49,094 nt of DNA from the NCBI GenBank assembly GCA_937928755.1, contig CALEZI010000043.1:1-49094 (forward strand), written 5' to 3'. The notes under the pieces were generated by a model. It made no database searches, had not been told where the DNA came from, and saw only the letters and a program-made list of their open reading frames with translations. Source of the stretch: an uncultured Rhodanobacteraceae bacterium (GTDB taxonomy: Bacteria > Pseudomonadota > Gammaproteobacteria > Xanthomonadales > SZUA-5). This document shows positions 1-8,388 of this stretch, piece after piece. Within the stretch, counting starts at the first letter, position 1. Each line of letters begins with the position of its first letter. A program made the translations under genes and the position numbers.

Positions 1-55
1 TGCCCTCTTGCCCTCTTGCCCTCTTGCCCTCTTGCCCTCTTGCCCTCTTGCCCTC
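1..55. repeat. 8-bp tandem repeat TGCCCTCT, about 6.9 copies
   Basis: The unit TGCCCTCT repeats without error from the first base of the window to position 55, so the array may extend further left. It stops 8 bp before the start codon of the dihydrouridine synthase gene and occupies the place where its ribosome binding site and promoter would be expected. No gene is visible in it. Confidence 0.95.
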
Positions 56-62
56 CGAAACC

Positions 63-1046
63 ATGCTCCACATCGGCCCCCACCTGATCGACCCGCCCGT
101 GATCCTGGCCCCGATGGCCGGGGTCACCGACAAGCCGTTCCGGCAGTTGTGCAAACGTTTGGGCGCGGGGCTGGCGGTGTCGGAGATGACCACCTCGGAT
201 CCGCGCCTGTGGGACACGAAAAAGAGCCGCTGGCGCATGGATCATGTCGGCGAGCCGGCGCCGATCAGCGTGCAGATCGCCGGTTACGATCCGCAGCAAC
301 TGGCCGACGCGGCACGCTTCAATGTCGATCACGGCGCCGACATCATCGACATCAACATGGGCTGTCCGGCCAAGAAGGTCTGCAAGGTCGACGCCGGCTC
401 CGCGCTGATGCGCGACGAGGCGCTGGTCGGGCGCATCCTCGATGCGGTGGTGCGTGCGGTGTGGGTGCCGGTCACGCTGAAGATCCGCACCGGCTGGTGC
501 CGCGCAGTGAAGAACGGCCCGCTGATCGCTCGCATCGCCGAGAGCGCCGGCATCGCCGCGCTCGCGGTGCACGGGCGCACGCGCGAGGACATGTACGAGG
601 GTGAGGCCGAGTACCACACGATCGCCGAGATCAAGTCGTTGCTGCGCATTCCGGTGCTCGCCAATGGCGATGTCGACTCGCCGCAGAAAGCACGCGAGGT
701 GCTGCGGGCGACCGGCTGCGACGGCGTGCTGATCGGCCGCGCCGCGCAGGGGCGACCGTGGATCTTCCGCGAAGTGGCGCATTTCCTCGCCAAGGGAACG
801 CACCTGGCGGCACCGACCGACGCCGAAATCGCCGCGATCATGCTCGGCCACTTGCGCGACCTGTACACCTTCTATGGCGAGCACCAGGGCTTGCGCATCG
901 CGCGCAAGCACCTCGGCTGGTATGCGAAGACACGCGCCGATGGCGAGCAGTTCCGCCGCGAAGTGGTGCGTTTCGACGACGCCGACGGGCAGTACGACTT
1001 CACCGCGCAATGGCTGGCGGGCGAGACCTGGGCGCAGGCGGCGTAA
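63..1046 (+). CDS. dusB: tRNA-dihydrouridine synthase, DusB type
   Basis: FMN-dependent enzyme that reduces uridines in the tRNA D-loop to dihydrouridine. The 327-residue protein has the usual family length. It opens with the FMN-barrel motif PVILAPMAGVTDKPFR, carries the catalytic-cysteine motif INMGCPAKKV (Cys101), LKIRTGW, the VHGRTR segment and the phosphate-binding GCDGVLIGRAAQGRPW. The ATG at 63 is chosen because the only in-frame upstream starts lie inside the TGCCCTCT array. No Shine-Dalgarno sequence is visible because the array sits there. The usual partner fis is not next to it. A DusA or DusC assignment is less likely given the N-terminal motif. Confidence 0.9.
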   Translation: MLHIGPHLIDPPVILAPMAGVTDKPFRQLCKRLGAGLAVSEMTTSDPRLWDTKKSRWRMDHVGEPAPISVQIAGYDPQQLADAARFNVDHGADIIDINMGCPAKKVCKVDAGSALMRDEALVGRILDAVVRAVWVPVTLKIRTGWCRAVKNGPLIARIAESAGIAALAVHGRTREDMYEGEAEYHTIAEIKSLLRIPVLANGDVDSPQKAREVLRATGCDGVLIGRAAQGRPWIFREVAHFLAKGTHLAAPTDAEIAAIMLGHLRDLYTFYGEHQGLRIARKHLGWYAKTRADGEQFRREVVRFDDADGQYDFTAQWLAGETWAQAA

Positions 1047-1059
1047 ATGCTCCTGGTGC

Positions 1060-1077
1060 GTCCAGACAAGTCTGGAC
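1060..1077. repeat. 18-bp palindrome GTCCAGACAAGTCTGGAC, single copy
   Basis: A perfect 8+2+8 palindrome flanked by GC on the left and CCAC on the right. It is one member of a dispersed family also found at 6852, 6895, 8561, 8628, 8684, 24620 and 24644. It lies in the 181-bp gap between dusB and glmU. Confidence 0.9.
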
Positions 1078-1227
1078 CCACCGAAAGCTCTGCGCCACGC
1101 CGAGTGTGATGCCAGTAACTCGGGAGACAAGGGGCGCTCCCGCAGAACCTTTGACCCCCACCCACATCAAACACCCACGGCTCCTGCAGTGGATAATCGC
1201 CGGCTTCACTGCTGACAGGTAGCCTCG

Positions 1228-2601
1228 ATGCCCTCGACCCAACCCCTGCACGTCATCGTCCTCGCCGCCGGCGAGGGCAAGCGCATGCGTTCGGAATTGC
1301 CCAAGGTGCTGGTGCCGCTGGCCGGTCGGCCGATGCTCGACCATGTGCTCGCCGCCGCGCGCGAACTGGCGCCCGAGGCGATCCATGTGGTCTATGGGCA
1401 CCGTGGTGGCGCGTTGAAGGCCGCCTACGCGGACGCCAACGATTTGCGTTGGGTGCATCAGGCCGAGCAGCGCGGTACCGGGCACGCCGTGTCTCTGGCG
1501 TTGCGCGACATTGACGGCGATGCGCGCGTACTGGTGCTTTACGGCGACGTGCCGCTGCTCACCTCAGCCACGTTGCGCTCGTTGACCGAAGCGCCGGTGC
1601 ACCTCGCCGTGTTGACCGCCTATCTCGCCGATCCGCATGGCTACGGCCGCGTCCTGACCGACGCCGATGGGCATGTCAGTCGCATCGTCGAGGAGCGCGA
1701 CGCCACCCCCGAGGAGCGCCGCGGGCATGTGGTCAACACCGGCGTGGTTGCCGCCGAGGCGGGGTCACTGCGCACCTGGCTCGGCAAGATCCGCCCGGAC
1801 AATTCCCAGGGCGAGTTCTATCTGACCGATGCGTTCGCGCTGGCCGCCGCCGACCAGGCGCCGGCGCTGGCGGTGCCGTGCGTCGACCCGATGGAGGCAT
1901 TCGGCGCCAACGACGCCTGGCAACTGGCCGAGCTGGAGCGCTATCTGCAGCGCCGGCAATTGCGCGAATTGTGCAAGGCGGGGCTGCGCGTGGCCGACCC
2001 GGCGCGCGTCGATCTGCGCGGCGAACTGACCTTCGGCCACGACGTCAGTCTCGATATCGACGTGATTCTCGAAGGCCGCGTCACGCTCGGCAATGGCGTC
2101 AGGATCGGTCCTTTCGTGCGTATCCGCGATTGTCATCTGGCGGCTGGCACCGAGGTACTGGCGCATTGCGACCTGGACGGCGTGACCACCCACGGGCACT
2201 GCCGCATCGGCCCGTTCGCGCGGCTGCGGCCGGGTACGGATCTCGACGTCGGCACGCATGTCGGCAACTTCGTCGAGATCAAGAAGTCGCGCGTTGGCAA
2301 GGATTCCAAGGTCAACCACCTGAGCTACATCGGCGACGCCGTGATCGGCGCCAACGTCAACATCGGCGCCGGCACCATCACCTGCAACTACGATGGCGTG
2401 AACAAATCGGTCACGCATATCGAGGATGGCGTGTTCATCGGTTCGAACAGCGCATTGGTTGCACCGGTGACGATCGGCGCAGGCGCCACCATCGGTGCCG
2501 GCTCGACCATCACCAAGGATGCGCCGGCCGGCGAACTGACCGTCGCGCGTGCGCTGCAATCGACCCCACGGGGCTGGAAGCGACCACTCAAACGTGGCTG
2601 A
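1228..2601 (+). CDS. glmU: Bifunctional UDP-GlcNAc pyrophosphorylase / glucosamine-1-phosphate N-acetyltransferase
   Basis: GlmU makes UDP-N-acetylglucosamine, the precursor of peptidoglycan and lipid A, in two cytoplasmic steps: acetylation of GlcN-1-P, then uridylylation. The 457-residue length matches the family. The N-terminal pyrophosphorylase has LAAGEGKRMRSELPKVL near residues 11-27, with YGDVPLL and EERDATPEE further on. The C-terminal left-handed beta-helix shows hexapeptide repeats (IGPFVRIR, VGNFVEIKKSRVG, IGANVNIGAGTITCNYDG). The ATG at 1228 follows AGGTAG. The stop overlaps a GTG start of a membrane protein, which suggests translational coupling. A different glucosamine-related gene, glmS, is the usual neighbour elsewhere and is absent here. 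Confidence 0.97.
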   Translation: MPSTQPLHVIVLAAGEGKRMRSELPKVLVPLAGRPMLDHVLAAARELAPEAIHVVYGHRGGALKAAYADANDLRWVHQAEQRGTGHAVSLALRDIDGDARVLVLYGDVPLLTSATLRSLTEAPVHLAVLTAYLADPHGYGRVLTDADGHVSRIVEERDATPEERRGHVVNTGVVAAEAGSLRTWLGKIRPDNSQGEFYLTDAFALAAADQAPALAVPCVDPMEAFGANDAWQLAELERYLQRRQLRELCKAGLRVADPARVDLRGELTFGHDVSLDIDVILEGRVTLGNGVRIGPFVRIRDCHLAAGTEVLAHCDLDGVTTHGHCRIGPFARLRPGTDLDVGTHVGNFVEIKKSRVGKDSKVNHLSYIGDAVIGANVNIGAGTITCNYDGVNKSVTHIEDGVFIGSNSALVAPVTIGAGATIGAGSTITKDAPAGELTVARALQSTPRGWKRPLKRG

Positions 2602-3379
2602 GCCCGATCCGCCGGCGCTCGACGGGCGTGCGCGGATCAGCGCCGCACGTGCGCGTGCCGAGGTTCTCAAACGCGCCGTGGTCGACGCCTACGTTGCCAC
2701 CATCAGTCGCGAACGGCTACGACGCACGCCGCTGGAGCGACTTGAGCGCGCGTGGCTGTGGATGCTGCCGTGGGCGGGTTATGTGGCACTGCTGTCGGTC
2801 GCTCGCAACTTGGCGATGCCGGCCGTGCTCACCGGCTGGGTGCTGATCCTGGTGTGGCAGATGTTCGCCATCGGCGCATACGACAAGCGCATCGGCGAAG
2901 CGAAACGGAATCCGTGGCACCTCGGCTGGATGCTGGCACCGACGCTGCTGTTCGCCAGCCAGAGCTGGGGAGATGCGGGGCTGGGCATCGCCAACGCGTT
3001 GATCGAAATCACCATCGTCGACGTCAGCGCGCTGATTGTCGTACTGGTCACGGTGATGGTGCTGCAGCCCGGCGAGGGCAAGGAAATGGCCTGGCCCGGC
3101 ATCATCATCCTGGGATTGTTTGTCGGCTGCTTCCTGTGGGCCTTCGTTGCCGGCTGGCGGCAGATCAATCCGGAGCATGGCCTGCTGCGCGGGCTCGCGC
3201 TGGGCACGGCGTTCGTCATCCAGTTCGCACGCGACTGGCACTGGCTGCGACCGCTGACGCGCGGCAGCTACGGCATCGGCGACATCTACTCGAACGACGC
3301 CGGCCTGGTCTCGATCCTCGGGCAAATTGCGCTCTGGTTGTTGCTGCCGGGCGTGTTCGCGTTGCTCCGGCTGTTGTGA
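2594..3379 (+). CDS. Uncharacterised polytopic membrane protein coupled to glmU
   Basis: I do not recognise a family. The predicted 261-residue protein starts at GTG 2594, inside the last codons of glmU (8-bp overlap), so it is probably translated by coupling. An arginine-rich cytoplasmic N-terminus of about 50 residues is followed by roughly six or seven hydrophobic segments: WLWMLPWAGYVALLSV, LTGWVLILVWQMFAIG, a long segment around IVDVSALIVVLVTVMVL, IIILGLFVGCFLWAFVAGW, a weaker one near GLALGTAFVIQFA, and a C-terminal LGQIALWLLLPGVFALLRLL. There is no signal peptide and no catalytic motif. The placement behind glmU hints at an envelope role, but that is inference only. Upstream starts inside glmU are possible but less likely. 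Confidence 0.75.
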   Translation: MAEPDPPALDGRARISAARARAEVLKRAVVDAYVATISRERLRRTPLERLERAWLWMLPWAGYVALLSVARNLAMPAVLTGWVLILVWQMFAIGAYDKRIGEAKRNPWHLGWMLAPTLLFASQSWGDAGLGIANALIEITIVDVSALIVVLVTVMVLQPGEGKEMAWPGIIILGLFVGCFLWAFVAGWRQINPEHGLLRGLALGTAFVIQFARDWHWLRPLTRGSYGIGDIYSNDAGLVSILGQIALWLLLPGVFALLRLL

Positions 3380-3413
3380 ACTCCTGCGGCCTCAGGTCAG
3401 GTTGCCCTCAGGG

Positions 3414-3663
3414 CTAGCCCGCATTTCTCACACCGGTCGTGGATGATGGCGAAGGGATTTGCGCCGAGGGCAAGGCGCGAGGAGGAGGAATGGTTGCTCC
3501 ATTGCGACGACGAGCAACGCAGCCCTCGGCGCAAAGACCAAGCCAGGGCCGCGAAGCGAAAAGATGCAGGCGACGGTGTGTGTATGGAGCCGAAGAGGTG
3601 AAATCGAGCATTGGCGGGGAAATCCGTGCATCTTTTCGCGCCGGTGTGAGAAATGCGGGCTAG
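3414..3663. mobile_element. MITE-like element, 250 bp, with perfect 23-bp terminal inverted repeats
   Basis: The ends are 3414-3436 (begins CTAGCCCGCATTTCTCACAC) and 3641-3663, exact reverse complements over 23 bp. Inside are two further perfect inverted repeats: 14 bp (TTTGCGCCGAGGGC at 3458-3471 against 3522-3535) and 13 bp (GCGAAAAGATGCA at 3556-3568 against 3627-3639). There is no credible coding sequence. CTAG at both extremities may be a 4-bp target duplication that happens to be palindromic. The right-hand CTAG supplies the TAG stop of lpxH. This architecture fits a non-autonomous element mobilised in trans. I could not assign the transposase family. Confidence 0.8.
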
Positions 3664-4391
3664 GCGAAGGCAAGCACGCGCTCTTCGAAGTGCAATTCGA
3701 TCCGATCGCCGTCCACTCGCAACCACGACGCGGCTCGCGGCCAGTCGCCGAGCACAATGCGGCGACGGCCGGCATTCAGTTCATGCACGCCGGGCCTGTG
3801 CGTGTGCCCATGGATGATCCAGTCGGCGCCGGTTCGCGCCAGTACGGCGTCGACCGCACTCGCATTGACATCCATGATCTCGGCCGTTGCCATCGCGGTA
3901 TGCGCCGTGCTCTCGGCACGCGCCTGCGCCGCGAACATACGGCGTGACGACAGCGGTTGCGCCAGAAACTGCGCCTGCCATGCCGGATCACGCAGCTGGC
4001 GGCGCGCCGTCTGATACTTGACGTCGTCCGTGCACAACGTATCGCCATGCAGCAGCGCCAGACGGCGGGCGCCTGGCGCGATCAACTCCTCATCGCCGAG
4101 CAAGCGCGCGCCGCAGCATGCGGCAAAATCGCGGCCAACCAGAAAATCGCGATTGCCGTGCATGAAAGCCACTTCGACGCCGACCTCCGTCAGGCGCCGC
4201 AAAGCCCTGACCACGGCAGCGACCAACGGCGCATCGTCGTCGTCGCCAACGTAGGCCTCGAAGACATCGCCAAGCAGGTACAGCGCCCGTCCATCGGCAG
4301 CAACCTGGCCACAGAAATCCACGAAAAGGCCGAAAGTGTCGCTTTCGGCCGTGGTCATGTGCAGATCGGACGCGAAATAGATCGCGCCCAC
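3660..4391 (-). CDS. lpxH: UDP-2,3-diacylglucosamine diphosphatase
   Basis: LpxH removes UMP from UDP-2,3-diacylglucosamine to give lipid X in lipid A synthesis, at the cytoplasmic face of the inner membrane. The calcineurin-like metallophosphatase motifs are all present: ASDLH near the start, LLGDVFE, HGNRDFLVG, LLHGDTLCTDD and IIHGHTHRPGVH. With the GTG at 4391 the protein is 243 residues, close to the family norm, and the start sits just after the stop of the upstream ppiA gene. The alternative TTG at 4421 adds ten residues not expected from homologues. The stop codon TAG falls in the terminal repeat of the adjacent MITE-like element, yet the protein is full length. Confidence 0.95.
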   Translation of the reverse strand: MGAIYFASDLHMTTAESDTFGLFVDFCGQVAADGRALYLLGDVFEAYVGDDDDAPLVAAVVRALRRLTEVGVEVAFMHGNRDFLVGRDFAACCGARLLGDEELIAPGARRLALLHGDTLCTDDVKYQTARRQLRDPAWQAQFLAQPLSSRRMFAAQARAESTAHTAMATAEIMDVNASAVDAVLARTGADWIIHGHTHRPGVHELNAGRRRIVLGDWPRAASWLRVDGDRIELHFEERVLAFA

Positions 4392-4398
4392 GGCAGAA

Positions 4399-5007
4399 TT
4401 ACTGCCCGGCCGGCTTGGCAAGATCAGCAGCGGCCCCGACCAGCGTGACCTTTTCGATCACCACATACGGGCGCGGCAGGTTCTGGAATTCCGCCGAGAA
4501 CTGGCTGGTCGGCATCACCTTGATTTTGTCGACCACGTCCATGCCACTGACGACCTTGCCGAACACGGCATAGCCCCAGGTGCGGCCATCGGCCTTGCTG
4601 ACATGATCGAGCGCCTTGTTGTCGCCGACATTGATGAAGAACTGCGAGGTGGCCGAATGCGGATCCATGGTGCGCGCCATCGCCAGCGTGCCGCGCGCGT
4701 TCGACAGGCCATTGTCGGCCTCATTCGTCACCGGCGGCCGCAGGCCACCCTTGGGCACCAACTCCGTGGTGTAGCCGCCACCCTGGATCATGAAATTGTC
4801 GATGACGCGGTGGAAGATGGTGCCGTCGTACTGTCCGGCCTTGACGTACTGGACAAAATTGTCGACCGACTTCGGCGCCTTTGCGGCGTCCAGTTCGACC
4901 ACGATCTCGCCCTGGTTGGTGACAATCGACACGCGCGGATTGGCGCTCTGGGCACTGGCGGTTGCGGCAAAGCCAAAGGCAAGCAGCGCAAGGGCGAAAC
5001 GATTCAT
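4399..5007 (-). CDS. ppiA: Periplasmic peptidyl-prolyl cis-trans isomerase (cyclophilin)
   Basis: Cyclophilin-type proline isomerase that assists folding of exported proteins. The 202-residue protein starts with a clear signal peptide (MNRFALALLAFGFAATASA, cleavage before QS). The catalytic core shows FHRVIDNFMIQGGGY, ATSQFFINVGDN and YAVFGKVVSGMDVVDKI. The ATG at 5007 is preceded by AGGAG at good spacing. It is followed by lpxH with no gap, as with ppiB-lpxH in enterics. The exported form here makes ppiA the better symbol than ppiB. Confidence 0.93.
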   Translation of the reverse strand: MNRFALALLAFGFAATASAQSANPRVSIVTNQGEIVVELDAAKAPKSVDNFVQYVKAGQYDGTIFHRVIDNFMIQGGGYTTELVPKGGLRPPVTNEADNGLSNARGTLAMARTMDPHSATSQFFINVGDNKALDHVSKADGRTWGYAVFGKVVSGMDVVDKIKVMPTSQFSAEFQNLPRPYVVIEKVTLVGAAADLAKPAGQ

Positions 5008-5164
5008 GGCGAGCTCCTGTAGACAGTTCATCCGAGGGCGCGATTCATAGCAGATTTGGGCTGAATGCAGGGAGTTGTGAGTGGTGAGTACCACCCAGCG
5101 CCCCTGCCATTTCCGGTTCGGCCTTGAGGATGCCACAATCACACTTTGCCCTCCCGATAGCGCC

Positions 5165-5647
5165 ATGTCCCTCGCCACCACCGACCTCTCCGACGCCCAT
5201 CCCGACGCACCTGTGCTGGCGCCGATCTTCCGCGATTTCGGTGGTGTGACCGGCTTCCACGGTCGCGTCGTCACCGTGAAGGTGTTCGAAGACAACGCGC
5301 TGGTGCGCGCCACGCTGGAAACGCCCGGCGACGGACGCGTGCTGGTCGTCGATGGCGGCGGCTCGCTGCGCTGCGCGCTGGTTGGCGGCATGCTGGCGGA
5401 ACTCGGGCGCCGCAACAGTTGGTCGGGCATCGTGGTTCACGGTTGTGTGCGCGATGTCGCCGAACTGGCCGCCGAGGCGATCGGCATCAAGGCCCTCGCC
5501 GCCCATCCGCGCAAGAGCGAAAAGGGCCTGCACACCGGACACACCGGCCGTGTGGTGGAATTTGCGGGCGTTCGCATCGCACCCGACGATTGGCTGTACG
5601 CGGATGCGGATGGGGTGCTGGTGTCGAGCGAGCGGTTGCATCCTTGA
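5165..5647 (+). CDS. rraA: RraA-family protein (RNase E regulator / aldolase fold)
   Basis: RraA binds RNase E and its helicase partner and damps mRNA decay. Relatives with the same fold are 4-hydroxy-4-methyl-2-oxoglutarate aldolases. The 160-residue protein has the family signatures VLVVDGGGSLRCALVGGMLAELG, the GIVVHGCVRDVAEL segment and the C-terminal DDWLYADADGVLVSSERL. The ATG at 5165 is internal to a longer open frame and is chosen by alignment of the N-terminus with the family. It is divergent from ppiA. The gene is followed at once by a purine-rich inverted repeat. Confidence 0.9.
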   Translation: MSLATTDLSDAHPDAPVLAPIFRDFGGVTGFHGRVVTVKVFEDNALVRATLETPGDGRVLVVDGGGSLRCALVGGMLAELGRRNSWSGIVVHGCVRDVAELAAEAIGIKALAAHPRKSEKGLHTGHTGRVVEFAGVRIAPDDWLYADADGVLVSSERLHP

Positions 5648-5652
5648 AAGCC

Positions 5653-5745
5653 GGGAAAAGGAAAAGGGAAAAAGGAAAAAGGTAGCAGCGAAGAGCGCAG
5701 TGCCGTGGCTCGTCCCTTTTCCATTTTCCTTTTCCCATTTTCCCC
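5653..5745. repeat. Purine/pyrimidine inverted repeat (copy A)
   Basis: A (GGAAAA)-type purine arm at 5653-5682 is mirrored by a complementary pyrimidine arm at 5713-5745 (TTTTCCATTTTCCTTTTCCC). The two enclose a loop of about 30 bp containing AGCAGCGAAGAGCG. A second copy in inverted orientation lies at 45258-45373. In RNA it would form a long A-G/U-C stem and might act as a terminator for rraA. Confidence 0.8.
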
Positions 5746-5787
5746 TGCTTGCCTCAACCACCAATCCCTGCCGGAGATCCCCACACA

Positions 5788-6783
5788 ATGCCCCAATCCC
5801 TGCACCTGATCGCTCGCCCGCAAGGCGAACCGAAAGATTCCGATTTCGAAGTACGCAACGTCGCCACGCGCGAGTTGAACGACGGGGAAGCGCGAGTTGC
5901 CGTGCGCTTTGTTTCGGTCGACCCCGCGATGCGCATCTGGATGACCGAGCAGAAGTCCTACTGGCCGCCGATCGGCCTCGGTGAGGTCATGCGCGCCGGT
6001 GGCATCGGCGAGGTGGTCGAATCGAAGAACGCGCGGCTGCCGGTGGGCGCCTGGGTTGGCGGCATGACCGGCGTGACCGAAGAGTTGATCACCGAGGGCA
6101 AGGGTTTCCGCGCCTTCGATGCGCGCGCGCTGCCGGACCCGACCTGGGCGCTGCATGTGTTTGGCGCCACCGGCTTCACCGCGTACTTCGGGCTGAAGGA
6201 AATCGGCGAACCGAAGCCGGGCGAGACGGTAGTGGTATCGGCCGCCGCCGGTGCCGTCGGCTCGACCGTGGTGCAATTGGCCAAAGCCTGGGGTTGCCGC
6301 GTGGTCGGCATTGCCGGTGGCCCCGAAAAGTGCGCCTATGTGAAGGACGAACTCGGCGCCGATGCGGTGATCGACTACAAGAACGAAAAGGTCGGCAAGG
6401 CGCTGGCCGAGAGCTGCCCGGACGGCATCGACGTGTATTTCGACAACGTCGGCGGCGAGATTCTCGATTCCGTGCTGAAACGCCTGAAGCTGAAGGCGCG
6501 CATCGTGGTGTGCGGCGGCATTTCGCAATACAACGCCACCAGCGCGCCAACCGGCATCGCCAATTATCTGTCGCTGATCTCCGCCCGCGCGCGCATGGAA
6601 GGTTTCGTCGTCATCGACTATCTGCACCGCGGCGACGAGGCGATCGCCGCGATGGCGCCGCTGGTGGCGGCCGGCAAGCTCAAGGGCAAGGTCGATGTGA
6701 TCGAAGGCCTGAGCAATTTCCCGGAAGCGCTGCGCCACCTGCTGGCCGGGCGCAATTTCGGCAAGCAGGTGTTGAAGGTCTGA
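5788..6783 (+). CDS. NADP-dependent oxidoreductase, zinc-independent MDR superfamily (PTGR/YncB-like)
   Basis: Medium-chain reductase that probably reduces alpha,beta-unsaturated ketones or aldehydes with NADPH. The substrate is not deducible. The 331-residue protein has the N-terminal leukotriene B4 dehydrogenase-type signature (SVDPAMRIWM), the nucleotide-binding loop VVVSAAAGAVGSTVVQLAK, GIAGGPEKC, the YKNEKVG segment and the conserved DVYFDNVGGEILD. No zinc-binding cysteines are seen. GGAG lies about ten bases before the ATG at 5788. It is convergent with tldD. Confidence 0.9.
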   Translation: MPQSLHLIARPQGEPKDSDFEVRNVATRELNDGEARVAVRFVSVDPAMRIWMTEQKSYWPPIGLGEVMRAGGIGEVVESKNARLPVGAWVGGMTGVTEELITEGKGFRAFDARALPDPTWALHVFGATGFTAYFGLKEIGEPKPGETVVVSAAAGAVGSTVVQLAKAWGCRVVGIAGGPEKCAYVKDELGADAVIDYKNEKVGKALAESCPDGIDVYFDNVGGEILDSVLKRLKLKARIVVCGGISQYNATSAPTGIANYLSLISARARMEGFVVIDYLHRGDEAIAAMAPLVAAGKLKGKVDVIEGLSNFPEALRHLLAGRNFGKQVLKV

Positions 6784-6790
6784 GCGAAGC

Positions 6791-6948
6791 GGGGCACAGG
6801 GCACGGGGCACGGGGCACGGGAGAGACTCGCGCGGAACGAGGCTCTTGTGGGTCCAGACTTGTCTGGACGCTTTTGGCAGCCGCTGGCAAGAGCGTCCAG
6901 ACAAGTCTGGACCCACAGAAGCTGGTACTCCCGCCGCCCCGTGCCCCG
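6791..6948. repeat. Composite inverted-repeat cassette A with two 18-bp palindromes
   Basis: It starts with GGGGCACAGGGCACGGGGCA-type tandem units and ends with CCCCGTGCCCCG at 6937-6948, directly against the TAA stop of tldD. Inside are two perfect palindromes (6852-6869 and 6895-6912). Their flanks are arranged head to head, so TGTGGGTCCAGAC...GACGCTT mirrors AGCGTCCAGAC...GGACCCACA. Bases 6819-6875 match 8528-8584 at 52 of 57 positions. Confidence 0.9.
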
Positions 6949-8388
6949 TTATTGCGTCCCACCCACCGTCAGTCCATCGACGCGCAGGGTCGGCTGACCA
7001 ACGCCGACCGGCACGCTCTGGCCTTCCTTGCCGCACACCCCGACGCCCTGGTCGAGTTCGAGATCGTTGCCGACCATCGATACGCGGGTGAGCACATCCG
7101 GTCCGTTGCCGATCAGCGTGGCGCCCTTGACCGGCGTGGTGATCTTGCCGTCTTCGATCAAATAAGCCTCGGACGCGGAAAACACGAACTTGCCGCTGGT
7201 GATGTCGACCTGGCCGCCACCGAAGTTCGCGGCGTACAGTCCCTTCTTCACCGAACGGATGATCTCCTCGCGTTGGTGTGGGCCGGGGCGCATGTAGGTG
7301 TTGGTCATGCGCGGCATCGGCAGGTGCGCAAAGGATTCGCGGCGGCCGTTGCCGGTACTCGAGGTGCCCATCAGGCGCGCGTTGAGCTTGTCAAACAGGT
7401 AACCCTTGAGCACGCCGTCTTCGATCAGCGTGGTGCACTGACTGATCGTGCCCTCATCGTCGATGCTCAGCGAACCACGACGACCCGGCAACGTGCCGTC
7501 GTCGACCACGGTCACCAGCGGATTGGCCACGCGTTGGCCGATCCGCCCGGAGAATGCACTGGTGCCCTTGCGGTTGAAGTCGCCCTCGAGGCCGTGTCCT
7601 ATCGCTTCGTGCAGCAGCACGCCGGGCCAGCCGGAGCCGAGCACCACGGTCATGCTGCCGGCTGGAGCCGGCACCGAGTCCAGGTTGATCAGCGCCTGGC
7701 GCACGGCCTCGCGCGCATGGGCGCGAGCGGCGTCGCCACTCAGATATTCATCGAAGCCGCGGCGCCCGCCGCCGCCGGAAAATCCGCTCTCGCGACGGCC
7801 ATTGCTCTCGGCGATTACTTGCACGCGGAACTGCATCAGTGGGCGCACATCGGCCGCCAGCGTGCCGTCGCTCTGCGCGATCAGGATGGTATCGGTCTCG
7901 CTGGAGAGACTGACCATCACCTGGCGCACGCGCGGATCGAGGCTGCGTGCATAGGCGTCGATCTCCTTCAGGAGCGCCACCTTGGCCTCGGCGCTGGCGC
8001 TGTCGATCGGGTCGATTGCCGGGCACAGCGAACGCGGGTCGCACGCGATCAGGTGGCTCAGCGCGCCACTGCCTCCGCTGCGCGCGATGGCGCGAGCGCT
8101 GTCGGCAGCCTCCAGCAATGCCGGCGCGTCAATCGCATCGGAATACGCGAAACCGACCTTCTCGCCGGATACCGCGCGCACGCCGACGCCCTGTTCGATG
8201 TTGTGCGAGCCCTCCTTGACGATGCCGTCCTCCAGACCCCAGCCCTCATGGCGGGTGTGCTGGAAGTACAGGTCGGCGGTGTCGACGCCCGGCCCCAACA
8301 GCGCCCCGAGCGCGCGCTCGATCAGCGGCAGGTCGAGCCCGGACGACAGGAACTGGCGCTGCGCCAGGGCAATCGGGGAAGCGGTCAT
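6949..8388 (-). CDS. tldD: Metalloprotease TldD
   Basis: TldD pairs with TldE (PmbA) to form a zinc protease that degrades unfolded peptides and trims some ribosomally made peptides such as microcin B17, as well as antitoxin CcdA. The 479-residue length is typical. The zinc motif HEAIGHGLEGD (HExxxH at about residues 260-265) is intact, and the downstream GRRGSLSIDDEG, the NTYMRPG segment and the C-terminal VSMVGNDLELDQGVG, with a conserved glycine-rich tail, are present. No tldE lies in the window. The gene follows amiC on the same strand after a 369-bp repeat-filled gap, and both of its flanks carry the same repeat cassette. Confidence 0.95.
   Translation of the reverse strand: MTASPIALAQRQFLSSGLDLPLIERALGALLGPGVDTADLYFQHTRHEGWGLEDGIVKEGSHNIEQGVGVRAVSGEKVGFAYSDAIDAPALLEAADSARAIARSGGSGALSHLIACDPRSLCPAIDPIDSASAEAKVALLKEIDAYARSLDPRVRQVMVSLSSETDTILIAQSDGTLAADVRPLMQFRVQVIAESNGRRESGFSGGGGRRGFDEYLSGDAARAHAREAVRQALINLDSVPAPAGSMTVVLGSGWPGVLLHEAIGHGLEGDFNRKGTSAFSGRIGQRVANPLVTVVDDGTLPGRRGSLSIDDEGTISQCTTLIEDGVLKGYLFDKLNARLMGTSSTGNGRRESFAHLPMPRMTNTYMRPGPHQREEIIRSVKKGLYAANFGGGQVDITSGKFVFSASEAYLIEDGKITTPVKGATLIGNGPDVLTRVSMVGNDLELDQGVGVCGKEGQSVPVGVGQPTLRVDGLTVGGTQ

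Noticed and set aside
3439..3663. Short frames inside the MITE-like element
   Set aside because: Frames on both strands consist of the inverted repeats themselves and lack any protein motif.
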